The notes: generated from the letters alone by a model not told the origin. Shown: positions 8,544-18,950, numbered from the stretch's first letter. The stretch: 64,000 nucleotides of DNA from Bin80 sp965215475 (GCA_965215475.1 OZ244061.1:1984001-2048000), one strand, 5' to 3'. Numbers and translations are program-made.

Positions 8544-11073
8544 TCCCACGGGCAACAAATGAAGCACCCAAACAGAGCTGCATAAATCTATTCAACCGAT
8601 CTACGTTAATCGTATCCTCATCGCAAAACTGAGACCACCAATCTCTGACCTTTTGTTTCGTTGCATCATCCAATTCAGATCGCGCAATCAATCGATTGAT
8701 TTCGGACTTAATCGCTTCATGAGGAAGTTCTGGGTCCGACAATACAGGTTCTTCACGTCGTAAATGATAGATCCAACGATCAGAAACTCCACCCGAGAAC
8801 ATGTGAATTGCTTCCTGAAACCACGGTACAAGAGACCAAGGTATGACACAAGTAGGATGATCTCCAGACCTACGCATGAAATGCAGAGTTAGACAGTTCT
8901 TATTAGGAGCATCCTTGGATTGCTTTTCTGCTTTTCGTGCAGACGATAAGGCTAGGCGCAGATCTTCCTTATAATGAACGAATGCAATGCCTGATGAAAG
9001 TGTGGCCTTTTGCCCCATTGCGAGGTAATGCTGCCCATCAATCTCGTTCCAGCCGGGCATACGATTATTTTCTCCTATGAATGCTTTTCGCAACTCATTT
9101 GCACACTCAGCCGCTCGGCTAGTGGGAAGAAGTGCAAGTACATCGTCGCCACCAGAGTAGATCAATGTCCCATTGAAGCGGTTCACGATTCCAGGGACAA
9201 CAATACTGGCAAAGTGATTCAATGCTTCGCTGATAGATGCATGCAATGCCGGTCCTACCGGGCGTTTTGTATTTAAGCCGTCAATCTCCATAGCTTCAAA
9301 GTAATTCAACACTTTTTCGTGGATCACCTCTCGAACCAAGGGAGCTTTTTTTCCCCTCAACCAGAGTCCCATATCATCTGCATCCATCACGATGATCGCA
9401 TAATAGGAGGGAGGGCTGCTATTTTTTTTCGCATCTTTAATCTGTGACCATAGGTTTGGGGGTACGCGTTCGTCGTCTTCATCTGGCCGTTGTTGGTGGA
9501 TCCACCGTCCATTCCAGTTTTTACACTTTTCGGGGGTAATCCCGGCATCACTCAACCAGTCTCCCGCGGCAATGGTCGCGGTATCTGGAAACCGTAAATC
9601 ACTCGCATCTAGAGCAAGTTCATGAGCAAGCACATTTTCTGCGGCAAAACGCTTACACAGTGAAATTGCACAAAATCGGTCAGGCTTTCGCAGTCGGCTA
9701 TTGCGCTCCCATACGGTAGCCCAAAAGTTTGCCGAATCCTGAAGAATAGTCGGACCTACTTGTTCGTAGGACCCCAATAAGCTACACTTCGGGCCAGCGG
9801 GCTTCGTCACCGGTACCTTGGGAACATGACGAATGGTTCGCTGAGCTTCAGCTATCCGCGCAGAAACCTCCAACTGGGCTTGCCATTCACCAACACGATC
9901 CTGCCTGTATCTTGGGAGATCTGAATCTGGGATAGATTTTATTATCTCACGGATACGATGAGCATCCTTCCAGACTTGGCTAAATTCTTGAGTACCACCT
10001 ATCAGGCTAGCCATTTTTGCATCACTCAACTCATGTGCTGAACAAATTGAAGTACTAATGTCAAAGAAACTCTCAATCTGGGCATCCCAATGCTGATCCC
10101 ATTCAAAGCAGAGGCTATTAAACTGGTCATCCAACTGACTGCGGATTCTATTTGATACTTGTTTCCAACCTGCTCGGATTGATGTTTCGCATTCTTTTGC
10201 AAATGCGGATGCAGTATGACCTTTGGAGCCATATGGTACAAGGGCTACAAATCTATTCGGAAAGGAAGGTGCCCTGCGTGCATACTTTGATGGCATTGGT
10301 ATCAGATCAGCAAGATCAGACACACTCTTCAACCACATATCCATCATTGGATGTCCTCGCAGGGCAGGAAAAACGAATACCGTAGGGCCCAAGTTTTCAA
10401 GGATGGGTCTCATTCCTTGAAAAATCAGCCAAGACAACAGTGCACTACCAGACCATAAGTCTCGCACACTTCTGGCTGACTGAATAAATGTCTGGACGGG
10501 GCCAAGCGTGACGGACAAAATCGCGTAGCCATGGCGTCCTTGTCGTGCCGCCGCAATTCCACTTGAAATATCAGCATGCTGAATAAGAGAATGATCTGGA
10601 ACTCGTGTATCCGCAGGCAGTCTAGTAAAGTCAAAACCAAAGCGTTCAGAGAGAATTCCTGGCAACATGCGCCAAAGTGCCAGGAATCGAATTTTCGGGT
10701 TCAGTGGGAGTGCATCTACGATACTTGTAATTCCCTCAGAGACAGCTACTTCGTCGAGTTCATACTCTTTGAGTTTTTGCTTTTGAGCGCTAACGGGATG
10801 ACAAACCAATATCGGCCCGTCTTCTGGTCCGACTGCCCGTTCATAGTGCCTACCTGGTGTAGGCATTGGTAGCCGATCTGCGATAGAAGCATCTATATCC
10901 GCCGACTTGATACTTTCATCTCTGCCAACAACTGTGGAATCACCACTCAACGCAACTGAAAGATAGCGCCTTGCGCGGCTTTCGTGGTCATGTATGGACA
11001 AAGCTTTGTCTACTGGATCATGCATCCAAGCCCGAAGTAAATGTAGCCAATCCGTTTCAGCTATAGTCGGCAT
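8533..11073 (-). CDS. cas10: Cas10/Cmr2, type III-B large subunit with HD and GGDD
   Basis: At 846 aa this is a full-length Cmr2. The N-terminus has an HD-type motif (MHDPVDKAL, His18-Asp19) and the usual PDHSLIQHAD stretch. The palm polymerase motif is intact as SGGDDVLAL at about residues 640-648, so cyclic oligoadenylate synthesis on target RNA binding is expected. A GPKCSLLGSYEQVGP segment matches the family's central region. It is the first gene of the leftward cmr operon, with its promoter in the 293-bp gap to the divergent cas6. The presence of a CARF-HEPN gene in the same operon supports signalling. Confidence 0.97.
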   Translation of the reverse strand: MPTIAETDWLHLLRAWMHDPVDKALSIHDHESRARRYLSVALSGDSTVVGRDESIKSADIDASIADRLPMPTPGRHYERAVGPEDGPILVCHPVSAQKQKLKEYELDEVAVSEGITSIVDALPLNPKIRFLALWRMLPGILSERFGFDFTRLPADTRVPDHSLIQHADISSGIAAARQGRHGYAILSVTLGPVQTFIQSARSVRDLWSGSALLSWLIFQGMRPILENLGPTVFVFPALRGHPMMDMWLKSVSDLADLIPMPSKYARRAPSFPNRFVALVPYGSKGHTASAFAKECETSIRAGWKQVSNRIRSQLDDQFNSLCFEWDQHWDAQIESFFDISTSICSAHELSDAKMASLIGGTQEFSQVWKDAHRIREIIKSIPDSDLPRYRQDRVGEWQAQLEVSARIAEAQRTIRHVPKVPVTKPAGPKCSLLGSYEQVGPTILQDSANFWATVWERNSRLRKPDRFCAISLCKRFAAENVLAHELALDASDLRFPDTATIAAGDWLSDAGITPEKCKNWNGRWIHQQRPDEDDERVPPNLWSQIKDAKKNSSPPSYYAIIVMDADDMGLWLRGKKAPLVREVIHEKVLNYFEAMEIDGLNTKRPVGPALHASISEALNHFASIVVPGIVNRFNGTLIYSGGDDVLALLPTSRAAECANELRKAFIGENNRMPGWNEIDGQHYLAMGQKATLSSGIAFVHYKEDLRLALSSARKAEKQSKDAPNKNCLTLHFMRRSGDHPTCVIPWSLVPWFQEAIHMFSGGVSDRWIYHLRREEPVLSDPELPHEAIKSEINRLIARSELDDATKQKVRDWWSQFCDEDTINVDRLNRFMQLCLGASFVARGNDG

Positions 11074-11366
11074 GAATTTTCAGTTTCAGAAACTCGCAGA
11101 AGTGATTATACCAAGAGACATGTCGTGCCAAAATTTGAGGACGGATGAATATAAGGAAATGGAGATATTCAATTGATATAACGTCACATAATTGTGGAGG
11201 GGTGATAAGCTTCACAGTAGTGCTCTGATTAGAGTTTTAGTAAGCATTAATCAGTTCCTACCCAGTCATAATACACAAAAAATTCAAATGATTCAGATAG
11301 TGGCTCGGGTTGTTGATTAAGGAATCTTGTGATAAATTTTGCCTCCAGACTCAGTAACCAAAGTGT
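11074..11366. promoter_or_regulatory. Divergent promoter region, cmr operon and cas6
   Basis: This AT-rich 293-bp gap separates the leftward cmr2 and rightward cas6 starts, so it must hold both promoters. No clear operator, long inverted repeat or open frame was recognised. Confidence 0.6.
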
Positions 11367-12245
11367 ATGCCTCCCCACAATATGTGCTCTAAATTACAGT
11401 TGCGTGACCAACTCCGCCCGCTTTTTTGTGATATTGAAGTGAGTGCATGGAAACTTTTATTACGTACGCCTAATGTGTATGCCACGACATCAATGATTCG
11501 TGGTGTTTGGGGACGTGCACTTAAGCACTTGGATGAAGACGTATATGACCGTATTTTTGTAGGAAGGGCCACCGAAGGACAAACCATGCCAAGATACATC
11601 TTACGTCCTGCAACTCCTGATCCTGAATCAGCACCTGCACTCGAGTGGATCCTCTTCAACGTTGAGCAACGTGATCAACGAGTACTATGGAAGGGATGGG
11701 ATATTGCCTGCGGAATGGGACTTGGATCAGAACGTAATCCCTTTATCATTCGTGAACGAAAAATTCTTTCCCCAAATACTCTCTTCCCAGAGAAAAATTT
11801 ATGGACATTAGAAGAAGCTTTTTGGCCATTGTCAGATGATTCTGCTTCAACGCCGTGCGTACTCCTTTGTGAAGTTCCTCTACGTCTGATCAAACAAGGA
11901 AAACTGATCAGATTTCCTGAATTTACAGACTTGATGAGTGCCTCAATTCGTAGAATTGCCAACTTATCAGGCCTGATACGTGGCGAACGGTATAGAGATT
12001 TAATGCGGGCTGTAAGATATGAGGCTAATAAAACTATCACAAATCCATGGATTGGTCAAAAATCCAGCCTTGTACGATGGTCTGCCGCTCAGCAGCGAGA
12101 GATTGAGCTATATGGAATCTCGGGATCCATCACATTACCCAAGGGATCTGGTCATTTATGGCCGCTCCTCGCCGCTTCTCAATGGACCCACATCGGTAAA
12201 GGGACGGTCTATGGAATGGGGCAAATCCGCATCGCAAATCTATAA
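11367..12245 (+). CDS. cas6: crRNA-processing endoribonuclease Cas6
   Basis: This 292-aa RAMP protein has the double ferredoxin layout of the Cas6 family: an N-terminal MIRGVWGRALKHL region, a GMGLGSERNPF segment, and the C-terminal glycine-rich signature WTHIGKGTVYGMGQIRI. Cas6 cuts the repeat to leave the 8-nt ATTGAAAC handle on each crRNA. It is transcribed away from the cmr operon and convergently with the next gene. The start is uncertain; a second Met at 11382 could be used. It is the only gene of the locus on the plus strand. Confidence 0.9.
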   Translation: MPPHNMCSKLQLRDQLRPLFCDIEVSAWKLLLRTPNVYATTSMIRGVWGRALKHLDEDVYDRIFVGRATEGQTMPRYILRPATPDPESAPALEWILFNVEQRDQRVLWKGWDIACGMGLGSERNPFIIRERKILSPNTLFPEKNLWTLEEAFWPLSDDSASTPCVLLCEVPLRLIKQGKLIRFPEFTDLMSASIRRIANLSGLIRGERYRDLMRAVRYEANKTITNPWIGQKSSLVRWSAAQQREIELYGISGSITLPKGSGHLWPLLAASQWTHIGKGTVYGMGQIRIANL

Positions 12246-12391
12246 AATTCTACTAAACCAATATATTGGCGGGTTTCTATGACCTTGTAATTTAAATTTT
12301 CAATTTCTGGGATTTACAATTTTAAACGAGTTCCAAAACACAACCACCGCTATGATGTACGAAGACGATGTCACCGATCATTCTCTCGTAT

Positions 12392-14641
12392 TCAACTACC
12401 AGATTTCTGGATTGCAGAGACAGCCTGAACGAATCCTCGTGCCGTGAATGAACCAGCATAGTAGCGGCACCCAAGAAGAATTAAGGGTACTGTGGTCCTT
12501 CTCGCGACTTCTAGAGCGAACGGACCGATAGAAGGCTTGTGCCGACGACGGCTTTCCATCCCCATGACGATAAGATCATTCGTTGATGCTCTGGACACAA
12601 TATTGGCAACCGGGTCATCCACTAAATCAATTTCCACCTGATATGGCCCCACGGCCTCGTCCCTGGCAAGACGTTGGATAATTTGTCGATGCCGTTGCTT
12701 GACATCTCCCGTTGTATTGGAAGGTAACGTCTGAACGAAGGTCAAGTCTGGCGCACTTGTGCGAGACAAGCTAGCTAGCAGACGGGCCCTCAGAGGACTA
12801 TGTACACGCTGACCACGCACGGGCACAAGAATACGTGTCACCTCAGATATTCGCCACCGTGGAGGGGCACGTACAATCACTACATCTGCATCAATGGCCG
12901 AGATCAATCCTTCGAGTCGAGCTTCTACCCCAGGCTCCTCAATACCAGGCAGGCCAAGTAGTACCGTTGAACAGTTGTGTTCGTTTGCTACACGAGAGAT
13001 TTCCCCCCAGACATCGGATGCGACCGTAAACAGCGTTTCTGGGCTCGTAGTACCGTCAAGATTCTGACCAATGGATTCGGCCAGAATATCCTTTGCATCT
13101 CGAATGATTGAATCGTTCGGAATTTGATTAGGCCGTAATACTGAAAGAAGAACTACCTTGCCCGCGTTTGGTGTACACACAGTTGCAGCAACGTTGGACA
13201 GGCTAGCCGCACTTGCTGGATTTGCGACGGGGGAAAGTACAAGTGGATTTCGCCCCCTAGAGCGGGCAAGCTCTGGATCCTTCGCTTCTGCACTTGCATC
13301 AGCTACTCTTGCACCCGGTGCAAGCGCCACGAAGTATATGACAACCCCCACACCCAGCCATAGCGCTGCTACTCGGCCTGCTTCAGGTACAACAACAGCC
13401 TGAAATATTGCCAATCCCATACAGAAGATTACTCCAAGAAGCGGTAGCAATGGAAGGCGGTCCTCCCCAGATCGCCGAAGAGTCAGGATTGCCGTACAGT
13501 GGACCATGGCAAATGAGATGAGAAATATCAAACTAGCGGCGGCTCCTGCCGCCGCTACATCATCTACTGCAAGTACAATTAAAACCATCATCCCTCCGGT
13601 TGCAATCACAGCTATTGCTGGCGTTCCCGTCCGCCCTCGTATCTGCCCAATTTGACGGGGAAGTGTCCGGTCACGGGCCATGGAAAATGCGACGCGCGAG
13701 GCACCATACAAATTGGCGTGCAAGGCCGACAGCATTGACAGAATACCGGCACCAATAACAAGCCAATAACCCGGAACTCCTAAATATCGATCTACGGCCT
13801 CAGCCACTAACCCTTCTGGATGAGTTTGCGCCGCAGCAAAGATTCCCTCCGGTGGCGCCCCCACGGTTGCAATCACGATTAGAAGAGGTAAGTAGATTAC
13901 CAAGGTAATCCCGAGTGCTGCATACATCGCGAACGGTAGTGTCCGTTTCGGATTTTTCACCTCGCCCCCTACCGCAGCAATCAAATCGAACCCCTGAAGA
14001 GCAATAAATGTATACCCCATAGCCTGCACAACCCCCAATATGCCTTCAGGAGCAAATGGGCGCAGATGCTCGACTACTTCGCCAGGACTTCCGTTTAACC
14101 ATGCCCAGATTCCCCCTCCAACAAGAAGCGTAAAGACAACCACCTTCCCTACCGTAACGGCAATTCCCCCTCCTGCAGATCGTCCTACCAAAATCCAGGA
14201 ATAAAATCCAATCGCTGCTAACGCAAGCAGGAGTTCTCCTCGGCCATCTCCAATCCAGCTCCACTGTTCCGCGAATACTGGAAATAATCGGAGTATTCCT
14301 TCAACTGTGAAAACAGCAAAACCAAGCGCATAGAGCACGCCGGCTACGATCGAAGCAAACCATACTACCCACCCCACGATGAAGGCAACCTCAATCGAGA
14401 CGACTCTCTTCGCATAGGCATACGTGCCTCCAGACTCAGGATAACGGGAGGCAAGTTTCACAAAACTGACAGCCGTAAGGAATGCAATGCCTCCGTTGAG
14501 TGTAAAGGCTACGATCGCAGCCGAGCCGGCAGAGGCGAACGCAACGCCGGCAAGTGCAAGAATGCCTCCCCCAACTATCGCACCTACACCAAGTGCCGTT
14601 GCGCCGAAACGACCTAAATGCCGTCCATCACTGTCACTCAT
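12392..14641 (-). CDS. APC amino acid permease fused to universal stress domains
   Basis: This 749-aa protein has about 12 predicted membrane helices over residues 10-430, with the APC-superfamily first helix GVGAIVGGGILALAG and the RYPESGGTYAYAK loop. The last 280 residues are soluble and resemble two tandem universal-stress-protein domains, including LIVMGMESR and GPFALEVARRTTVPLILLG. Such permease-USP fusions are known; the USP part probably regulates transport. The substrate cannot be read from sequence. Bases 14399 to about 14675, covering the first 81 codons and upstream DNA, recur at 21012-21290. Confidence 0.88.
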   Translation of the reverse strand: MSDSDGRHLGRFGATALGVGAIVGGGILALAGVAFASAGSAAIVAFTLNGGIAFLTAVSFVKLASRYPESGGTYAYAKRVVSIEVAFIVGWVVWFASIVAGVLYALGFAVFTVEGILRLFPVFAEQWSWIGDGRGELLLALAAIGFYSWILVGRSAGGGIAVTVGKVVVFTLLVGGGIWAWLNGSPGEVVEHLRPFAPEGILGVVQAMGYTFIALQGFDLIAAVGGEVKNPKRTLPFAMYAALGITLVIYLPLLIVIATVGAPPEGIFAAAQTHPEGLVAEAVDRYLGVPGYWLVIGAGILSMLSALHANLYGASRVAFSMARDRTLPRQIGQIRGRTGTPAIAVIATGGMMVLIVLAVDDVAAAGAAASLIFLISFAMVHCTAILTLRRSGEDRLPLLPLLGVIFCMGLAIFQAVVVPEAGRVAALWLGVGVVIYFVALAPGARVADASAEAKDPELARSRGRNPLVLSPVANPASAASLSNVAATVCTPNAGKVVLLSVLRPNQIPNDSIIRDAKDILAESIGQNLDGTTSPETLFTVASDVWGEISRVANEHNCSTVLLGLPGIEEPGVEARLEGLISAIDADVVIVRAPPRWRISEVTRILVPVRGQRVHSPLRARLLASLSRTSAPDLTFVQTLPSNTTGDVKQRHRQIIQRLARDEAVGPYQVEIDLVDDPVANIVSRASTNDLIVMGMESRRRHKPSIGPFALEVARRTTVPLILLGCRYYAGSFTARGFVQAVSAIQKSGS

Positions 14642-14853
14642 TCACTCGTACAAAGAATTTGCTTTAGGGTAGCAACCCGCAGATACACAAAATTTTTGGC
14701 TGACAAAAGCGTTATCCTTCCTCCCAAAATGCTTGATAATCGATCCTTCATGCCTATTTCGCTTGTTAAGCCTTGAAAAACAGTACCAAAAATGCCTCTC
14801 AGATAATCTTACGCTCTATCCGCAGGCTTATAGATGTTACACTCCCCTAATCA
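14642..14853. other. Intergenic; left edge of inserted restriction operon
   Basis: This 212-bp gap lies between the permease start and the helicase stop. The first 25-35 bp match the duplicated copy at 21255-21290; after that the match is lost. The loss of homology marks the approximate left boundary of the 5.3-kb methyltransferase-helicase insertion. No terminator was recognised. Confidence 0.5.
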
Positions 14854-17283
14854 TCATCCATTTGCTCCTGGTCTTGAGAAATCCTCCCCCCCTGTTAGGC
14901 TAATTTCCTCCTGTCGCTTGAAAGCATAAATTGATTGATTTAATATCTGAGCATTGAATACACCAAGTTGGCAAAGTGCATCGAAATCTCGGATTTTTAG
15001 CCCCGTAACTTTTGTGAAAAGAGCTGGCTCCACGTTACGAATTACATCTATTAGAGTCTCCTCTCTATAGTCAGTCAAATACATAAAAATGGGTACTCTG
15101 GTAAGAAACTTCAGAAGAGCATCTCGGATTTCTTTTCGGCGTTTAACCATTTCCCTTTTCTCCTTGCTCACTTCAGATTTCTTCTTGCCTTCTGCCTTGG
15201 CTTTCTTGATCGACTTTTCGGTTATCAGTATCTCCGACGTATGCTTACGCAGAGCACGAAAAGCTTCCATATTCTCAAGTGACTGTAGAAGTTCTTCATT
15301 GTTGAGTATCCCCTCTAATGTTGCTCGATTTAAATTGACAAGGCGATGTGACTGCCACTTTTTCGCTAACATTGTGGAGCCAATACCCGAAATTGCTATG
15401 TCCATCAGTTCTGTTGCATCTAGTTTAGTCAACTTTCCATCATCATATGCAAGAATGGGAAGGAAATTTAGAAATTCACGCACCTCATCTCTAGGATCTC
15501 CCTTACCTTTTGCGTTGCCCTGCTTTGCACAAAAGCCATATACCATCTCCAATGCACGGTGTTGTGCAAAATCGAATATGTACGCGACTGGCTTGACAAC
15601 CTCCTCCCTGCTTGGATAATCCGCGACCGGACGCGTCCAAGGCGACTGAACCCGGAATGCAGCTTGAAAATAGGTTTCTGCAGATTTTGTGTCACGCAGC
15701 ATAAAAATCCCTCCCCATTGGGGGACTGTAACACCTGTCAATAATTTGCCACACGTTAACGTAATAGTTTTTGTTCGCGTACCGTCACCAATAGCTCTTC
15801 GCACAGGGTTCAACGCTTTGAGTCCTATACCTGCTTTTCTGCCTGCTGCGCATACAACTTTGAATTCTTTGTAAAAGGGATGTTGAGATTCTTTAAGAAG
15901 CAATCTCTCCATTGCCCTGCAGGATGCTACATTAGGAAGATGCCATACGGTATGATCCAATGAACCACGAAGTTGAAGATCAACAAAAGGCCCGGGATTC
16001 GCATTCTGCTCCATGATCGCTAGGGGCTTGCGCAACCAATCTAGCCACCTCTGAACCTCGTTTTCCTTAATGAATCTTGGGGTTCGATCACGAACGTTCG
16101 CCTCAAAGAAACCGTTCAAACTAAACTCATCGTCGAACCCAGCCTCTGCATAAGACCGAGTCGCGTCGCTGATTTTGTATGTAAACATCCTCAGTTGTGG
16201 TAAAGATTGATATGGGTTTGACTCGCCATTTTCTGCTTGCCATGTTCGCTTGGCATTCTGCTCGTCAGCATACGTCCAATTGAAAATTTGATCTTCACCA
16301 AACTCTCCTTCCGCTAAGGCTCGAAACGGAGTGCCCGATAAATAGAGCCGGTGTTCGGTTGTGAGTTTATCAATTTCATCACTAGATGACGAAACCGATT
16401 CATAGTCGTCCAGCAGACTTGCTTCTTCATCTGAATCATCCGATGCATATAGCTCTTTTGGACCGCTTCGCCAAGCACCAAAATGATATTCATCGATGAT
16501 AATACAATCCCATTCATTCACGTAAACCAGTTCGAGCCGATCTTTTATTTCTCCCTCTGTATCTTTCTGCATGATATCCTGAAAGGATATCAACCATGCG
16601 TATGGAGACAATTCATCAATGTCTTCAAAGTTTTCTCCTTTTCCAATAAATTGCCATCCCTGAAAGTCCTGATGGCGTTCTAAACCGTCTCTCCAAGAAT
16701 CCTCAACCGCAGGTTTGTAAGTAAGAATCAGTAACTTTGTCCAGCCCATCTCAAGAGCCAACTGGTAGGATGTAAATGTCTTTCCAAATCGCATTTTTGC
16801 ATTCCACAGAAAATGCTTTGCCTTTCCCTCTTTCTGTCCTCGATAGTAAGCAGCTGTTTGCTCTACGGCTCTATGCTGCTCAGGACGCATTTTAAAACTT
16901 TCCGGCGCAGTAACTTTGCGACCCCGCTTTACTTCGGCAATTGCAATTTTGAGCTCTTCCACTGTGACCTCAAACCATTCATTGTGGACTTGATGCCCCC
17001 CATTCGTGATGAGCTGTTTATGTATATGGCTATCTCTGAATGAAACTCCTTGATCTGATACAGCACTTTCTTCCCACAATATCTTCACCTCTCCTGGAAC
17101 AACGGCACTAGTTTGTTCTCTGATCCGTTCCTCTACATTGTCTTTGGTGGTAAATCCAACCTTCATCCATCCAGATCCACCACTGCGATGTTCCCATGTT
17201 TTCTCATAATACTCCCCGTAGGTGTATGCGTAAATCTTCGGGGCCCCTTTCGTCCTCGACTGTTTTTTATTACTTCTTTCCAT
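14854..17283 (-). CDS. SF2 helicase with GIY-YIG/T5orf172-like N-terminus
   Basis: This 809-aa protein has an N-terminal T5orf172/GIY-YIG-like module (residues 15-110: KIYAYTYGEYY, WMKVGFTTKDNVEERI, HNEWFEV). A superfamily 2 helicase core follows, with the unusual Walker A AKMRFGKT at 162-169, DEYH at 264-267 and SGTPF at 316-320. A basic coiled segment (about 695-725) lies near the C-terminus. The layout suggests a DNA translocase-nuclease, the restriction part of the operon with the two methyltransferases upstream. Its ATG overlaps the stop of the upstream reading frame as TAATG. The role in restriction is inferred from context. Confidence 0.75.
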   Translation of the reverse strand: MERSNKKQSRTKGAPKIYAYTYGEYYEKTWEHRSGGSGWMKVGFTTKDNVEERIREQTSAVVPGEVKILWEESAVSDQGVSFRDSHIHKQLITNGGHQVHNEWFEVTVEELKIAIAEVKRGRKVTAPESFKMRPEQHRAVEQTAAYYRGQKEGKAKHFLWNAKMRFGKTFTSYQLALEMGWTKLLILTYKPAVEDSWRDGLERHQDFQGWQFIGKGENFEDIDELSPYAWLISFQDIMQKDTEGEIKDRLELVYVNEWDCIIIDEYHFGAWRSGPKELYASDDSDEEASLLDDYESVSSSSDEIDKLTTEHRLYLSGTPFRALAEGEFGEDQIFNWTYADEQNAKRTWQAENGESNPYQSLPQLRMFTYKISDATRSYAEAGFDDEFSLNGFFEANVRDRTPRFIKENEVQRWLDWLRKPLAIMEQNANPGPFVDLQLRGSLDHTVWHLPNVASCRAMERLLLKESQHPFYKEFKVVCAAGRKAGIGLKALNPVRRAIGDGTRTKTITLTCGKLLTGVTVPQWGGIFMLRDTKSAETYFQAAFRVQSPWTRPVADYPSREEVVKPVAYIFDFAQHRALEMVYGFCAKQGNAKGKGDPRDEVREFLNFLPILAYDDGKLTKLDATELMDIAISGIGSTMLAKKWQSHRLVNLNRATLEGILNNEELLQSLENMEAFRALRKHTSEILITEKSIKKAKAEGKKKSEVSKEKREMVKRRKEIRDALLKFLTRVPIFMYLTDYREETLIDVIRNVEPALFTKVTGLKIRDFDALCQLGVFNAQILNQSIYAFKRQEEISLTGGEDFSRPGANG

Positions 17284-17429
17284 TACCGAAAAATCGAGTA
17301 TTCAAAATCAGGATGTCTCTCACGGAAAACATTACGATCTCGACCCTGCTTGATGAGATATAAAGTTGTTTCCGTACCCTCAGGTTGAACACATTTTTTT
17401 GGAATACGCCTCAATTGCAGAGGAACTAA
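17283..17429 (-). other. 48-codon in-frame extension after methyltransferase TGA
   Basis: After the methyltransferase TGA the same frame stays open for 48 more codons (reading LVPLQLRRIPKKC...DFEYSIFR) and ends at a TAA that overlaps the helicase ATG (TAATG). The upstream junction of the operon is also an overlap, so the original methyltransferase probably ended here. The TGA is then a recent nonsense mutation, a sequencing error, or a recoded stop. No good independent start or ribosome site was seen for a separate small gene. Confidence 0.55.
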
Positions 17430-18950
17430 TCAATTGATGAGCTTGATCTTGCTTTCAATATGTTCTATTTGGGCACTGTCAAGCTTAAAGACATCATACA
17501 AGATCTCATCCGTCCAATTCTGGTCCATGGGAAGGAGCGGGACATAATTAAAACAGGTTCGAGAAAGATTTTGTGTCGGAGTTCTCAGATACAGAAGAAA
17601 TCGAAAAAATCTGGTCTTTACATAATCCAATAGCCGCCCCGCCGGTTCATGATGCCTCACGATGTCAACGACTAGATACGTTTCCGTAAGAACGCTGCCG
17701 GGAGGAATTACTCGTGGCTTACTAATTACATTACGAAGCCCTTGTTTATCGGACTGCCCTGCATGTTCAGAACTTGTTTTAGAGATAATGACCTTCCAGT
17801 GATCAATCGTGTCTGCATTCTTGGTGACTTCATGTCTGGGTACATACTTGTCACCGTCTTTTGTTACCAATAAAATAGCATCTTGAGATTGTGGTTTATC
17901 GGCTACTGTAGATGGTAGCTCGTGTGGTCGTATTCCGTAAAAATTTCTTGACCGCACAACCCTAGACATAGAATCCCACTCTCTCTTTTTTGCTATTTTC
18001 CATACTTTTTCAAGTATTGCAACATCTTTATCATCTCTCACAAATACATCATTTGCATTAAGCCTCCGAAGCGTTGCTCCTTTTGTTTCCCCATTAGGCA
18101 TGACCAAGCAATCCCCTTTGTGAGACTTATCCCATAGAAAAGAGCAAATCCCCCCCGCAATATCAACGTCTGGAAATACATCCTCTGATCGTGGGTAATC
18201 AGCTAGTAATGAGATTTTTGGATCCGATAGCATCCTCTTCCGAAAACCATCCAATCCCTTACCACCTGCATACCAACGGGCAGGAATGACAAAGGTTAGC
18301 ACATCTGGTTCAATCGCTTTTGCCTTTTCGACAAATCGGTTATAAAGCGGAATAGCACTCTTTCCTGTACCTCCACCATCCTGCATCTGGTATGGGGGGT
18401 TGCCCATAATTACATTTACCTGCATATTTTCTTCTCCAAATATTTCATCTAAATCCATGTGGAGGAACGGAGATATGTGCGCTTCCCGCCCCTCTGCAAC
18501 CTCGGTGCTTCTCTCACTGATTCCGGAATGAATACGTTTCCTATCCTTCTTCTCATCTTTCACCTCAGGAAAGCGAATATTGCCCTCTGGGTCATCAAAC
18601 TTGATGATACTGTGTGTTTCTAGACTCGCATCCTTACATTGGTACAGGGTTCGGCGCGAAATCAACCCCGTGAGCTCCGAAATCGCTATGCCATACAGCA
18701 TATTCCGATAGATGTGCTCAAGGCGATCCCTGTAATCAGGAATCTCCGATTTCAGGCTCTCCATCAACCTTTGTGCTACCTGATATAGAAAAACTCCACT
18801 CTTTGCGCATGGATCAAGCCATTTGAGTGACGGATCTCGCCAAACCCAATCCGGCAAACGATCCAACATTTTTTTGGAAAATGAGGGCGGGGTGAACACC
18901 TCATCACTGGATAAATTCGCAAGGCACTCAAGTATATCAGGCCTATACAT
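17430..18950 (-). CDS. N6-adenine DNA methyltransferase, Eco57I-like, NPPY present
   Basis: This 506-aa protein has an EVFTPPSF entry motif, an AdoMet-binding motif I (LDPCAKSGVFL, about 45-55) and the catalytic NPPY at 184-187, as in type IIG/ISP-like adenine methyltransferases. The C-terminal half probably holds the target-recognition region. It overlaps the upstream methyltransferase gene by 8 bp. The frame continues 48 codons beyond the TGA up to the helicase start, so the C-terminus may be truncated. It would protect host DNA from the helicase-nuclease; the recognition sequence is unknown. Confidence 0.85.
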   Translation of the reverse strand: MYRPDILECLANLSSDEVFTPPSFSKKMLDRLPDWVWRDPSLKWLDPCAKSGVFLYQVAQRLMESLKSEIPDYRDRLEHIYRNMLYGIAISELTGLISRRTLYQCKDASLETHSIIKFDDPEGNIRFPEVKDEKKDRKRIHSGISERSTEVAEGREAHISPFLHMDLDEIFGEENMQVNVIMGNPPYQMQDGGGTGKSAIPLYNRFVEKAKAIEPDVLTFVIPARWYAGGKGLDGFRKRMLSDPKISLLADYPRSEDVFPDVDIAGGICSFLWDKSHKGDCLVMPNGETKGATLRRLNANDVFVRDDKDVAILEKVWKIAKKREWDSMSRVVRSRNFYGIRPHELPSTVADKPQSQDAILLVTKDGDKYVPRHEVTKNADTIDHWKVIISKTSSEHAGQSDKQGLRNVISKPRVIPPGSVLTETYLVVDIVRHHEPAGRLLDYVKTRFFRFLLYLRTPTQNLSRTCFNYVPLLPMDQNWTDEILYDVFKLDSAQIEHIESKIKLIN

